64,000 nt of DNA from assembly GCA_050008575.1 (NCBI GenBank), contig JBEKMJ010000014.1, positions 1-64,000 of the forward strand, written 5' to 3'. A model generated the notes under the pieces. It saw only the letters and a list, made by a program, of their open reading frames with translations. It was not told the DNA's origin and ran no database searches. This DNA comes from Bog-159 sp050008575 (GTDB taxonomy: Bacteria > Acidobacteriota > Terriglobia > Bryobacterales > Bryobacteraceae). The position numbers and the translations under genes were made by a program. Below are positions 23,555-30,149 of the stretch, piece after piece. Numbering within the stretch: position 1 is the first letter of the stretch; every line of letters begins with the position of its first letter.

Positions 23555-24514
23555 GTGAGAGTCGGCGTATTCACCGCCTTGTTGGCGCAACTATCCCTCG
23601 ACGATGTTCTGAAAAAGCTCAAGAGCATCAAAATCGAGACCGTGGAGCTCGGAACCGGCAATTATCCGGGCGATCCACATTGCAAGCTGTCCATGCTGGA
23701 CAATAAGACCGAGCGCAACGAGTTCAAGCAGAAACTGGCGGACAACGGCGTTTCCATCAGCGCGCTGAGCTGCCACGGCAATCCCCTGCACCCCGATCAG
23801 GAGCGCGCCAAGCACGATCAGGAAGTCAGCCGCAAAACCATCCGTCTGGCGGAGAAGCTGGGCGTGCCCGTGGTCATCGATTTTTCCGGCTGCCCCGGCG
23901 ATTGCGACAAATCCAAATGGCCCAATTGGGTCACCTGCCCATGGCCGCCCGACTATCTCGAAATCCTGAAGTGGCAGTGGGAAGCCAAGGTGGCGCCGTA
24001 CTGGACCAAGCAAGCCAAGTTCGCGGCCGATCACGGCATCAAAGTCGCCATCGAGATGCATCCCGGCTTCGTGGCTTACAGCCCGGAGACCATGCTGAAG
24101 CTGCGCGCTATCGCCGGCCCGTCGATCGGCTGCAATTACGATCCCAGCCATATGTTCTGGCAGGGCATTGACCCGATCGCCGCCATCCGCGTGCTGGGCG
24201 ATGCCATCTTCCACGTGCACGCCAAGGACACCCAGATCTACGCGCGCAACCTGCCGCTGACCGGCGTGCTCGATACGAAATCGTACACCGACGAACGCAA
24301 CCGCGCCTGGATTTTCCGCACTTGCGGCTACGGCCATGGCGGCGAATGGTGGAAGGAATTCGCTTCCACGCTGCGCATGTTCGGCTACGATTACGTGCTC
24401 TCGATCGAGCATGAGGACAGTCTGCTGTCGCCCGAAGAAGGTCTGCGGAAGGCCGCCGATTTCCTGAACGGCCTGGTGATGAAAGAGCAGCCCGCCGCTG
24501 CCTGGTGGGTATAG
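23555..24514 (+). CDS. Sugar phosphate isomerase/epimerase-like TIM barrel
   Basis: A 319-residue protein of the AP-endonuclease-2/xylose isomerase-like TIM barrel group. Metal-ligand-type segments are visible: ETVELGTGN, SCHGNPLH, VAIEMHPGF with Glu and His, NYDPSHMFW, FHVHAKDTQ and SIEHED. Enzymes of this group isomerise or epimerise sugars or related polyols with a divalent metal. The CPGDCDKSKWPNWVTCPWP insert is typical of a subgroup common in Acidobacteriota and Planctomycetes. The GTG start is supported by AAAGGAG upstream. No signal peptide. The ceramidase-like gene follows after 3 bases. Confidence 0.85.
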   Translation: MRVGVFTALLAQLSLDDVLKKLKSIKIETVELGTGNYPGDPHCKLSMLDNKTERNEFKQKLADNGVSISALSCHGNPLHPDQERAKHDQEVSRKTIRLAEKLGVPVVIDFSGCPGDCDKSKWPNWVTCPWPPDYLEILKWQWEAKVAPYWTKQAKFAADHGIKVAIEMHPGFVAYSPETMLKLRAIAGPSIGCNYDPSHMFWQGIDPIAAIRVLGDAIFHVHAKDTQIYARNLPLTGVLDTKSYTDERNRAWIFRTCGYGHGGEWWKEFASTLRMFGYDYVLSIEHEDSLLSPEEGLRKAADFLNGLVMKEQPAAAWWV

Positions 24515-24517
24515 CCG

Positions 24518-25852
24518 GTGCGATTCCTTCTCCTTCTGGCCTGCGCGGGATCCCTTTTCGGGGAGTTCCGCGCGGGCGCTTCTAAGAGCGTGATCAGTCC
24601 GCCCTTGCAGGACCGTCCGCCGGTCTACATGGCGGGGTTCGGGCACAATCGCGTGGCCGCAACGGTGCACGACGATCTTTATGCGCGCTGCGTGGCTTTC
24701 AGCGCCGGCCAGAAGCCGCTGGTGGTGTGCGAGGTCGATCTGATCGGCTTTTTCATCGACGATGTGCAGCGCGTGCGCGCGAAAGTTCCGGACGCGGACG
24801 TGGTGGTGGCATCCACGCACGTACACGAAGGCCCCGACACCATGGGGCTGTGGGGTCCGGCCCAAGGGCAATCGGGAATCGACAACGATTACAACAGCTT
24901 CGTGGTGGATCGCGTGGCCGAAGCCGCCAAGGGCGCGCTCGCCGCTCTGGAACCCGCCACGCCGGCTCTGGCGGTGGTGCACAGCGCGGAGCTCGATTCG
25001 TTCATTGACGACACGCGCCCGCCGGTGAAGCACGATCCCGACCTGATCGTGCTTTCGCTCACCGGGAAGGGCGGCAAGCCCATTGCCACGGTGGTGAATT
25101 GGGCTAATCATCCCGAGACACTGGGGTCGCGCAACACGCAGATCAGCGCGGACTATCCCGGCTTTTTCTACAAGCGCCTGGAAGCCAAACTAGGCGGCAT
25201 GGCCGTCCTGTGGAACGGCGCGGTGGGTGGGATGCAATCGCCGCTGGGCGCCAAGATCACGGACCCCGCCACGGGAACGGTCGCGGCGGAGAACAGCTTC
25301 CGCAAGACGCAGATCCTGGGTGAGCGCATCGCAGATCTGGCGGCGGATGCGGTGCGCCCGGCCAAGCCTGTGCGCATCGACAAAGTCGAGTTCGCGGAAC
25401 GCATCATCACCATACCGGTCACCAACCGCGGTTTCGAAATGGCGGCGCAAGCGGACCTTTATAAAGGACGCAAGAAGACCACCGCGGACGGCGCCACGAC
25501 CACTTCGGTCGGGCTGATCCGGATGTCGGCGGGCGATCCCGTGCTGGCCATCGCGCTGATACCGGGCGAAATGTATCCGGAGCTCAGCGTAGGCGGCGTG
25601 GAGCGCTACGCTGGCGCCGATTTTCCGGATGCGCCTATCGAAACGCCCATCAAATCCATGCTGCACGCGCCATTCAAAATGCTGATCGGTCTGGCCGACG
25701 ACGAGATCGGCTACATCATCCCCAAGGCGGAGTGGGATGAAAAGCCGCCTTACCTGCAGAACGCCAAGAAGGCCTGGTACGGCGAAGAAAATTCAGTGGG
25801 GCCGGACGCGGCGGGGCGTATCGCCGCGGCGATCGAAGAGATGGCGCGTTAG
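24518..25852 (+). CDS. Neutral/alkaline ceramidase N-terminal-like hydrolase
   Basis: A 444-residue exported protein starting with a short signal peptide (MRFLLLLACAGSLFGEF). It has the metal-binding pattern of neutral ceramidase N-terminal domains: AGASKSVISPP, MAGFGHNR, ASTHVHEGPDT with His residues, and VNWANHPETLGSRN with a further His. True ceramidases are longer and carry a C-terminal immunoglobulin-like domain that is missing here, so hydrolysis of an amide or ester in a lipid or sugar is possible but ceramide is not certain. GTG start after a 3-base gap from the isomerase gene. The 3' end overlaps the convergent cytochrome gene by four bases. Confidence 0.85.
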   Translation: MRFLLLLACAGSLFGEFRAGASKSVISPPLQDRPPVYMAGFGHNRVAATVHDDLYARCVAFSAGQKPLVVCEVDLIGFFIDDVQRVRAKVPDADVVVASTHVHEGPDTMGLWGPAQGQSGIDNDYNSFVVDRVAEAAKGALAALEPATPALAVVHSAELDSFIDDTRPPVKHDPDLIVLSLTGKGGKPIATVVNWANHPETLGSRNTQISADYPGFFYKRLEAKLGGMAVLWNGAVGGMQSPLGAKITDPATGTVAAENSFRKTQILGERIADLAADAVRPAKPVRIDKVEFAERIITIPVTNRGFEMAAQADLYKGRKKTTADGATTTSVGLIRMSAGDPVLAIALIPGEMYPELSVGGVERYAGADFPDAPIETPIKSMLHAPFKMLIGLADDEIGYIIPKAEWDEKPPYLQNAKKAWYGEENSVGPDAAGRIAAAIEEMAR

Positions 25853-26454
25853 TGACAGCCCAGGCAGTGGAACTTGCGCCCGTGGCATACCGCGCACGTC
25901 GTCTTATCCAGCGCTAACTTGCCGCTGGTGTGGGTATCCAGGAAGTCCGGAGTGTGACTGGCAGGCGCCAGCTTGGCCCCTTTCGCGTGGCAGAATTCAC
26001 AACTGTACGGTGGATCGATCTGGTTGTGGCACACCAGGCAATCCGCCATTTGCGGCAACGCGCTGCGGTCCGGCCGGTCGGAAACTTCCAGGCCCCGATG
26101 GCATGCCTCGCAAGGATTCCGCGTGTTGAGCTGCGCCCGCAAGTCCGGGCCCGCCGCAGTCAGATACGTCTTCTTATCGATGGCGGCCGCGATCAGCGGC
26201 GCCAAGTTGCCCAGTTTCAGGTGCAGTTGGTGGTCGAACCGCGCCAGGCGCGTCGGCATGGGCGCACCGATTTCCGCGGTCTTGTGACACTTGAGGCAGA
26301 CCTCCTGCTTTGGCAAAGCCTCCGCCGCGTGGCAGACGGCGCAATCCAGCTTGGCGGCCAAATGGACCCGGTGCGAAAAAGGTTGCGCCGTCTGCGCCGC
26401 CATCTGCAGCGATGCTGCGCCCGCCATGGCAATCGGTAGGAATAGAATTCGCAA
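25849..26454 (-). CDS. Exported seven-haem c-type cytochrome
   Basis: A 201-residue protein with a signal peptide and seven CxxCH haem c sites: C38-H42, C53-H57, C115-H119, C139-H143, C152-H156, C187-H191 and C197-H201. The last histidine is the C-terminal residue. Extra histidines (His28, His31, His75, His78, His167, His175) could be the sixth ligands. The sequence is of the cytochrome c3/c7-like type found in periplasmic electron carriers. The only good start is TTG 26454, directly after the sorbosone dehydrogenase stop, so it is translated by coupling and likely accepts electrons from that enzyme. The final four bases overlap the ceramidase-like gene. Confidence 0.9.
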   Translation of the reverse strand: MRILFLPIAMAGAASLQMAAQTAQPFSHRVHLAAKLDCAVCHAAEALPKQEVCLKCHKTAEIGAPMPTRLARFDHQLHLKLGNLAPLIAAAIDKKTYLTAAGPDLRAQLNTRNPCEACHRGLEVSDRPDRSALPQMADCLVCHNQIDPPYSCEFCHAKGAKLAPASHTPDFLDTHTSGKLALDKTTCAVCHGRKFHCLGCH

Positions 26455-27654
26455 TTAGTGTTTGTAAGTGACGCGCCAGATCTTCTTGCCGCCATCGTCG
26501 GAGATCAGCATGCTGCCATCGGGCAGGATCGACAATCCGACGGGGCGGCCCCACACATCGCGGCTATCGGGCGCGATCATCCAGCCGGTGAGGAAATCGC
26601 GCTCCGGGCCCGCAGGCTTGCCATCGTGAAACGGGACGAAGGCGATCTTATATCCAACCCGCTGGGCGCGGTTCCAGGAGCCGTGCAAAGCCAGAAAAGC
26701 GCCTTCGCGATACTCGGCGGGGAACTGTCTCGCGGTGTAGAATTCGAAATCGAGCACCGCCTGGTGCGCCGGCATCAAGGGGAGGTCGGGCACGATCGTC
26801 TTCGCCACCAGGTCCGGCTTCTGGCCTTTGTTGCGCGGATCTTCATTCGGGCCGATGTAGGCGTAGGGCCAGCCATAGAAGCCGCCTTGCTGGATATGCG
26901 TGAAGTAGTCGGGCACCAGATCGTCGCCCAGCGCGTCGCGCTCCTGCACCGCGGCCCACAGGGTGTCGGTTGCCGGATACCAGTGCAGGCCGATAGGATT
27001 GCGCGTCCCGGCGGCGTATGTCTCATGACCGCTGCCGTCCGGATTGTAGCGGTTGATCGCCGCGCGCACGGGGTCCTCTCCAGGTGAGACGTTGGAACCC
27101 GATCCGACCCCCACGTATAGCTTCTGGCCGGCGCGATCGAACAGCAGGCTGCGCGTCCAGTGACCGTGGCCGAACCCCTTGAGTGAAATCACTTCTTCGC
27201 CGGGTCCGGCAGTCATGGCTTTGGCGTCGTATTTATAACGCTTGATGGACTCCGGCTCGCCGACGTACAGATACTCGTGCCAGAACGCCAGGCCGTAAGG
27301 GCGGTTCAGACCCGTGATCAGCTTCTTACGTTCGCCCGCTTTGTAGCCATCCGCTTCGTTCAGCGGCATCGCGTAGACGGTTCCATTCGGACTGTCCGCG
27401 GCGTCGGTGAGCAGCAATTCGCCGCTGGGGCCGAGAAGCATGTAGCGGGGAACCTCGAAGTTCTCGGCATAGACGCCGACCGAAAAGCCCGTGGGCACGT
27501 GCAATTGTGCGCCTTCCGGCTGCGGGATCACGTGCGGGCCATTATTGGCGGACGGCGTCGCGTAAGGCGGCGGCAGTTTCACATCGGCCGCGTAGAAAGC
27601 CGCAGCCACAAGAAGAACGGTGGCGAACAGCAGAAGCCCTCTGTTTTGCATCAC
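26455..27654 (-). CDS. Sorbosone dehydrogenase-like PQQ beta-propeller enzyme
   Basis: A 399-residue exported protein with a signal peptide (LLLFATVLLVAAAFYA) and the six-bladed soluble glucose/sorbosone dehydrogenase fold: GFSVGVYAENFEVPRYM, GLNRPYGLAFWHEYLYVGE, GHWTRSLLFDRAGQKLYVGVGSGSN, AGTRNPIGLHWYP and LHGSWNRAQRVGYKI. Such enzymes oxidise aldoses or related aldehydes in the periplasm with pyrroloquinoline quinone, passing electrons to a cytochrome. The next gene in the operon is a seven-haem cytochrome with no gap, a likely acceptor. No PQQ synthesis genes are in the window. Confidence 0.88.
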   Translation of the reverse strand: MMQNRGLLLFATVLLVAAAFYAADVKLPPPYATPSANNGPHVIPQPEGAQLHVPTGFSVGVYAENFEVPRYMLLGPSGELLLTDAADSPNGTVYAMPLNEADGYKAGERKKLITGLNRPYGLAFWHEYLYVGEPESIKRYKYDAKAMTAGPGEEVISLKGFGHGHWTRSLLFDRAGQKLYVGVGSGSNVSPGEDPVRAAINRYNPDGSGHETYAAGTRNPIGLHWYPATDTLWAAVQERDALGDDLVPDYFTHIQQGGFYGWPYAYIGPNEDPRNKGQKPDLVAKTIVPDLPLMPAHQAVLDFEFYTARQFPAEYREGAFLALHGSWNRAQRVGYKIAFVPFHDGKPAGPERDFLTGWMIAPDSRDVWGRPVGLSILPDGSMLISDDGGKKIWRVTYKH

Positions 27655-27673
27655 TCCATTCTAGCGTGGGGAG

Positions 27674-27716
27674 GTGGGGCAGGCGTCCACGCCTGCGGCG
27701 GGTCTCCATACCCGCC
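27674..27716 (-). repeat. Twin-hairpin dispersed repeat, copy 2 (inverted)
   Basis: Reverse-strand copy of the element at 12124-12166 and 58661-58703, with the same two stems; one stem position differs (GGCGTGGACGCC against GGCGTAGACGCC), and the first loop reads ATGG. It lies just before the start-side of the sorbosone dehydrogenase gene. Confidence 0.8.
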
Positions 27717-27722
27717 TTGCGA

Positions 27723-27798
27723 TAGGCGAGCTTCGCTCGCGCGCCGGCAGGGGTGCCGGCACGGCACGCCGGGGGCGTGCGCCACGAGGGCGGTCCAC
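27723..27798 (+). repeat. Triple-hairpin dispersed repeat, copy 2
   Basis: GGCGAGC/GCTCGC hairpin (27725-27740), GCCGGCA/TGCCGGC around the same GGGG loop (27743-27760), GGCACGCC/GGCGTGC (27763-27781) and the conserved tail GCGCCACGAGGG. The second stem differs from copy 1 on both arms in a compensating way. Confidence 0.8.
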
Positions 27799-27808
27799 CC
27801 GGGCCCGC

Positions 27809-28093
27809 TCAGGAAAGGACGGCGTGGACGTCGGCCGCAGAATCCTGCCCCACTTTGGCCCTGGGGGCCGCAGTCGGCAGGTCCAGCCCGTACTGATCGG
27901 CGAACTGTCTGGCGTGCTTCAGGCAGCAGTATTGCCACCAATCCGCGCCATCCGGTTCGCCGTGCGAACTTTCAAGCGCCAAATAGGCCGCGCGCGCGGT
28001 GCAAGCCCGCACCTGGCAGGCGCCGGTGCCCCACTCCCGTTTCGCCTGTTTCTCCTGCGGCGTCATCGAACGAATGCTTCGGTCAACATGCAT
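27809..28093 (-). CDS. Small Cys/His-rich protein, third gene of the AAA-PilZ operon
   Basis: A 94-residue soluble protein of unknown family. Four cysteines and a histidine are spaced like a zinc site: Cys26 and Cys31 in ACQVRACTARAAYLALE, Cys56, Cys57 and His60 in WWQYCCLKHARQFADQYGL. Similar small proteins in which a CxxxxC pair is followed by a CxxHA helix occur as uncharacterised zinc-ribbon-like proteins. It starts 7 bases after the PilZ stop, so it belongs to the same operon and may act with PilZ or the ATPase. A weak GGAG site lies 14 bases before the ATG. Confidence 0.65.
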   Translation of the reverse strand: MHVDRSIRSMTPQEKQAKREWGTGACQVRACTARAAYLALESSHGEPDGADWWQYCCLKHARQFADQYGLDLPTAAPRAKVGQDSAADVHAVLS

Positions 28094-28100
28094 GAGATTG

Positions 28101-28448
28101 TCATTTCTCCGCGCCCGGCGGGTTGCGAATCAGGCGCTTTCTGCCTTCGTCCGCTTCACCGGCAACCGAGCTGAACAGTAATCCAACCATGTGCTTCATC
28201 CCGCTCCTGCGGCAATAGCGGACCGAGGCATTGCCCATCAGGCCGTAAGCCGCCGCCCGCACATAGACCCGGGTGCGGGATTCGATAGGGGCCTCGCATT
28301 CGATCCGCGCGCCCTGGTCCGAGAGATCCAGACACTTCGCCCGGACGACCTTCATCTCTCCGGAGCTGGTTTGCCACGAAACTTGCACCGCGCCTTGAAA
28401 CGGACGACGTTCGCCGGTGCGGATATCTTTCCCATTTTGAACATGCAT
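28101..28448 (-). CDS. PilZ domain protein
   Basis: A 115-residue single-domain protein. The PilZ fold is indicated by GERRPFQGAVQVSW, then CLDLSDQGARIECEAPI (the DxSxxGxxIE-like binding strand), VRAAAYGLMGNASVRYCRRSG and HMVGLLFS. PilZ proteins bind cyclic di-GMP through an N-terminal arginine motif and the D/NxSxxG motif; here both an RR pair (Arg14-Arg15) and DLSDQG are present, so binding is likely. A GGGAGG site precedes the ATG. It sits between the AAA ATPase gene and a small Cys-rich gene, and a GGDEF/HD-GYP gene lies across the divergent gap, which supports a c-di-GMP role. Confidence 0.9.
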   Translation of the reverse strand: MHVQNGKDIRTGERRPFQGAVQVSWQTSSGEMKVVRAKCLDLSDQGARIECEAPIESRTRVYVRAAAYGLMGNASVRYCRRSGMKHMVGLLFSSVAGEADEGRKRLIRNPPGAEK

Positions 28449-28464
28449 TTACTCGCCTCCCTTG

Positions 28465-29811
28465 CTAATTCGAATGTCCGGCCTCCATGGTTCCAAAGAA
28501 GAGATCCACAGCGCGTTCCAAGTCGGCTCGGCTGACTCCTAGAGCTTCCTCTTCGTATGTCTTGACTGCCTTGATGATCCGGCACATATCTCTCGGATAA
28601 CACGGCCGCAGATCGCCGCCGCGCTGCAGGCAAAGCTTGCGCAGATGCTCGCTGGCGCCCTCTTCGCAACTCATCTTGAAACCCACCAGCACGCGCCGGA
28701 AGATTTCGTCGAAAACATCCGGGGCGATCGCATCCACCAGAATCTTGTTCGGGATGCGGCGCAGAAACGCTTCGTCCGCCAGTTCGCTCGGCTCCAGGTT
28801 GGTGGCGAACACGATCATGCACTCGAAGGGAATCTGGAAGCGCACGCCGTAATTCAGCGACAGATAGTCCACGCGCCGGTCCAATGGCACGATCCAGCGG
28901 TTCAGCAGGTCGCGCGGCGAAATCAACTGTCTGCCGAAATCGTCGATCACCAGCATGCCGCCGTTGGCCTTCATCTGCACCGGCGGCGCATAGGTGCCGG
29001 ACGAATCGTCGCGCCGCAGTTCCAGCATGCTGGGAACCAGTTCGCCGCCCACGATCACGCAGGGCCGGTGGCACACCACCCAGCGCGGATCGGAGTCCTC
29101 CATATCGACCTGCACCCGCTCATGCACGGCCGGATCGAATAAGACAATAATCTGATTGTCCACTTCCACGGCGTAGGGCATCACGAGTTGGTCGCCATAC
29201 ACGCGCAACAACCTCTCGGCCAAGCTGGTCTTACCCGTGCCGGCCGGTCCGTACAGGAACATCGAGTTCTGGGCCACCAGCGCGGGACCCAATTGATCGA
29301 GTATCCGGTCGGTCACCACCAGGTCGCCAAACGCCAAGCGCAACGCCGAACGGTTGACGGTCACCTGGGGTCTTTGGTCCAGGATGGCTTGCTGATAGGA
29401 AGTCAGGCTGACGGGCGCCGGACCCGCATACTGGCACATCCGGCAGCGCTCCGCGGCCATCGTGCGTCCCGCCCCCGTGAGCGCAAAAATGTAGTCGTCT
29501 CCGGTCATGCCGCTCACTTCCAGCAGCCGCTGGTTGCGCACGTCCCGAAAGACCCGTTCCACGATCGGATATGCCAGGCCCATCGACTCGCTCAATGCTC
29601 CGATGGTGTTGCATCTCTTCAAGTGCACATGGCGAAGGAACAGGTCTTCGATCAATGCGGAGCTGATGCCAGCCTGTTCCTGAGTGTGGGGCGTCGGCGG
29701 CAGGTATCGCCGGATATTGCTGCGCGCAACGTGCGCGCCGTTCCGGTCGGTCGCCAATAGGGACGCCGGAACGCCCGATTCGGAACCGCCCATGACAAAA
29801 CCCGTCGACAT
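28465..29811 (-). CDS. AAA ATPase with N-terminal winged-helix-like region
   Basis: A 448-residue soluble ATPase. Residues 45-125 look like a helical or winged-helix domain ending in a CRMC pair (Cys123, Cys126). Walker A is FLYGPAGTGKTSLAER (Gly188-Ser196), Walker B is GGMLVIDDFGRQ (Asp290-Asp291), a sensor-like FATNLEPSELADEAFLRRIPNK follows, and a C-terminal helical lid ends in the protein. ATPases of this kind occur near pilus and secretion loci in several phyla but have no settled role. AAGGAG lies 8 bases before ATG 29811. It leads an operon with PilZ and a Cys-rich protein and is divergent from a c-di-GMP turnover protein. Confidence 0.82.
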   Translation of the reverse strand: MSTGFVMGGSESGVPASLLATDRNGAHVARSNIRRYLPPTPHTQEQAGISSALIEDLFLRHVHLKRCNTIGALSESMGLAYPIVERVFRDVRNQRLLEVSGMTGDDYIFALTGAGRTMAAERCRMCQYAGPAPVSLTSYQQAILDQRPQVTVNRSALRLAFGDLVVTDRILDQLGPALVAQNSMFLYGPAGTGKTSLAERLLRVYGDQLVMPYAVEVDNQIIVLFDPAVHERVQVDMEDSDPRWVVCHRPCVIVGGELVPSMLELRRDDSSGTYAPPVQMKANGGMLVIDDFGRQLISPRDLLNRWIVPLDRRVDYLSLNYGVRFQIPFECMIVFATNLEPSELADEAFLRRIPNKILVDAIAPDVFDEIFRRVLVGFKMSCEEGASEHLRKLCLQRGGDLRPCYPRDMCRIIKAVKTYEEEALGVSRADLERAVDLFFGTMEAGHSN

Positions 29812-30149
29812 GCCTCGTTCTCCTTCTTAAGCAGACCGCTCCCGCGCCTGTCTAGCACTGGAGCTAACTTTGGATAACTCAGCCACGCTATCCATGGCTA
29901 AGTTGAGAACACATAATTTACAGCCTTGGTACCTGAGGTACTTCATCGTATTCAAATAACTATTGAAAGCCGGGCATTTAGAATTCATTATAACTATATG
30001 GTAACCGCGCATCCAGCGCAATATATTTCTTGCCGCATGACTACAACTTTTGTTCATAGCCTGGGTCGGCCAAAAGCTAGGTACCAAGGCCGCCGCCGGC
30101 GCTTATCCGCCAAACGGCGCCGCGCAAGCGGTACCTTGGAGTGACCGCG
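29812..30149. promoter_or_regulatory. AT-rich divergent control region with inverted repeats
   Basis: This gap separates the AAA/PilZ operon from the HD-GYP/GGDEF gene. Bases about 29870-30055 are far richer in A and T than the surroundings. A perfect 12-base inverted pair, GCCTTGGTACCT at 29923-29934 and AGGTACCAAGGC at 30079-30090, frames most of it, and a related GGTACCTTGG lies at 30130-30139 next to the ribosome site. TATATGG and TATAACT near 29990-30002 could be -10 elements. These features suggest a shared promoter region with regulator sites, but no known operator is recognised. Confidence 0.5.

Noticed and set aside
23591..25111. A 506-codon open frame on the minus strand
   Set aside because: Opposite two well-supported plus-strand genes; composition is antisense shadow, no start site or domain.
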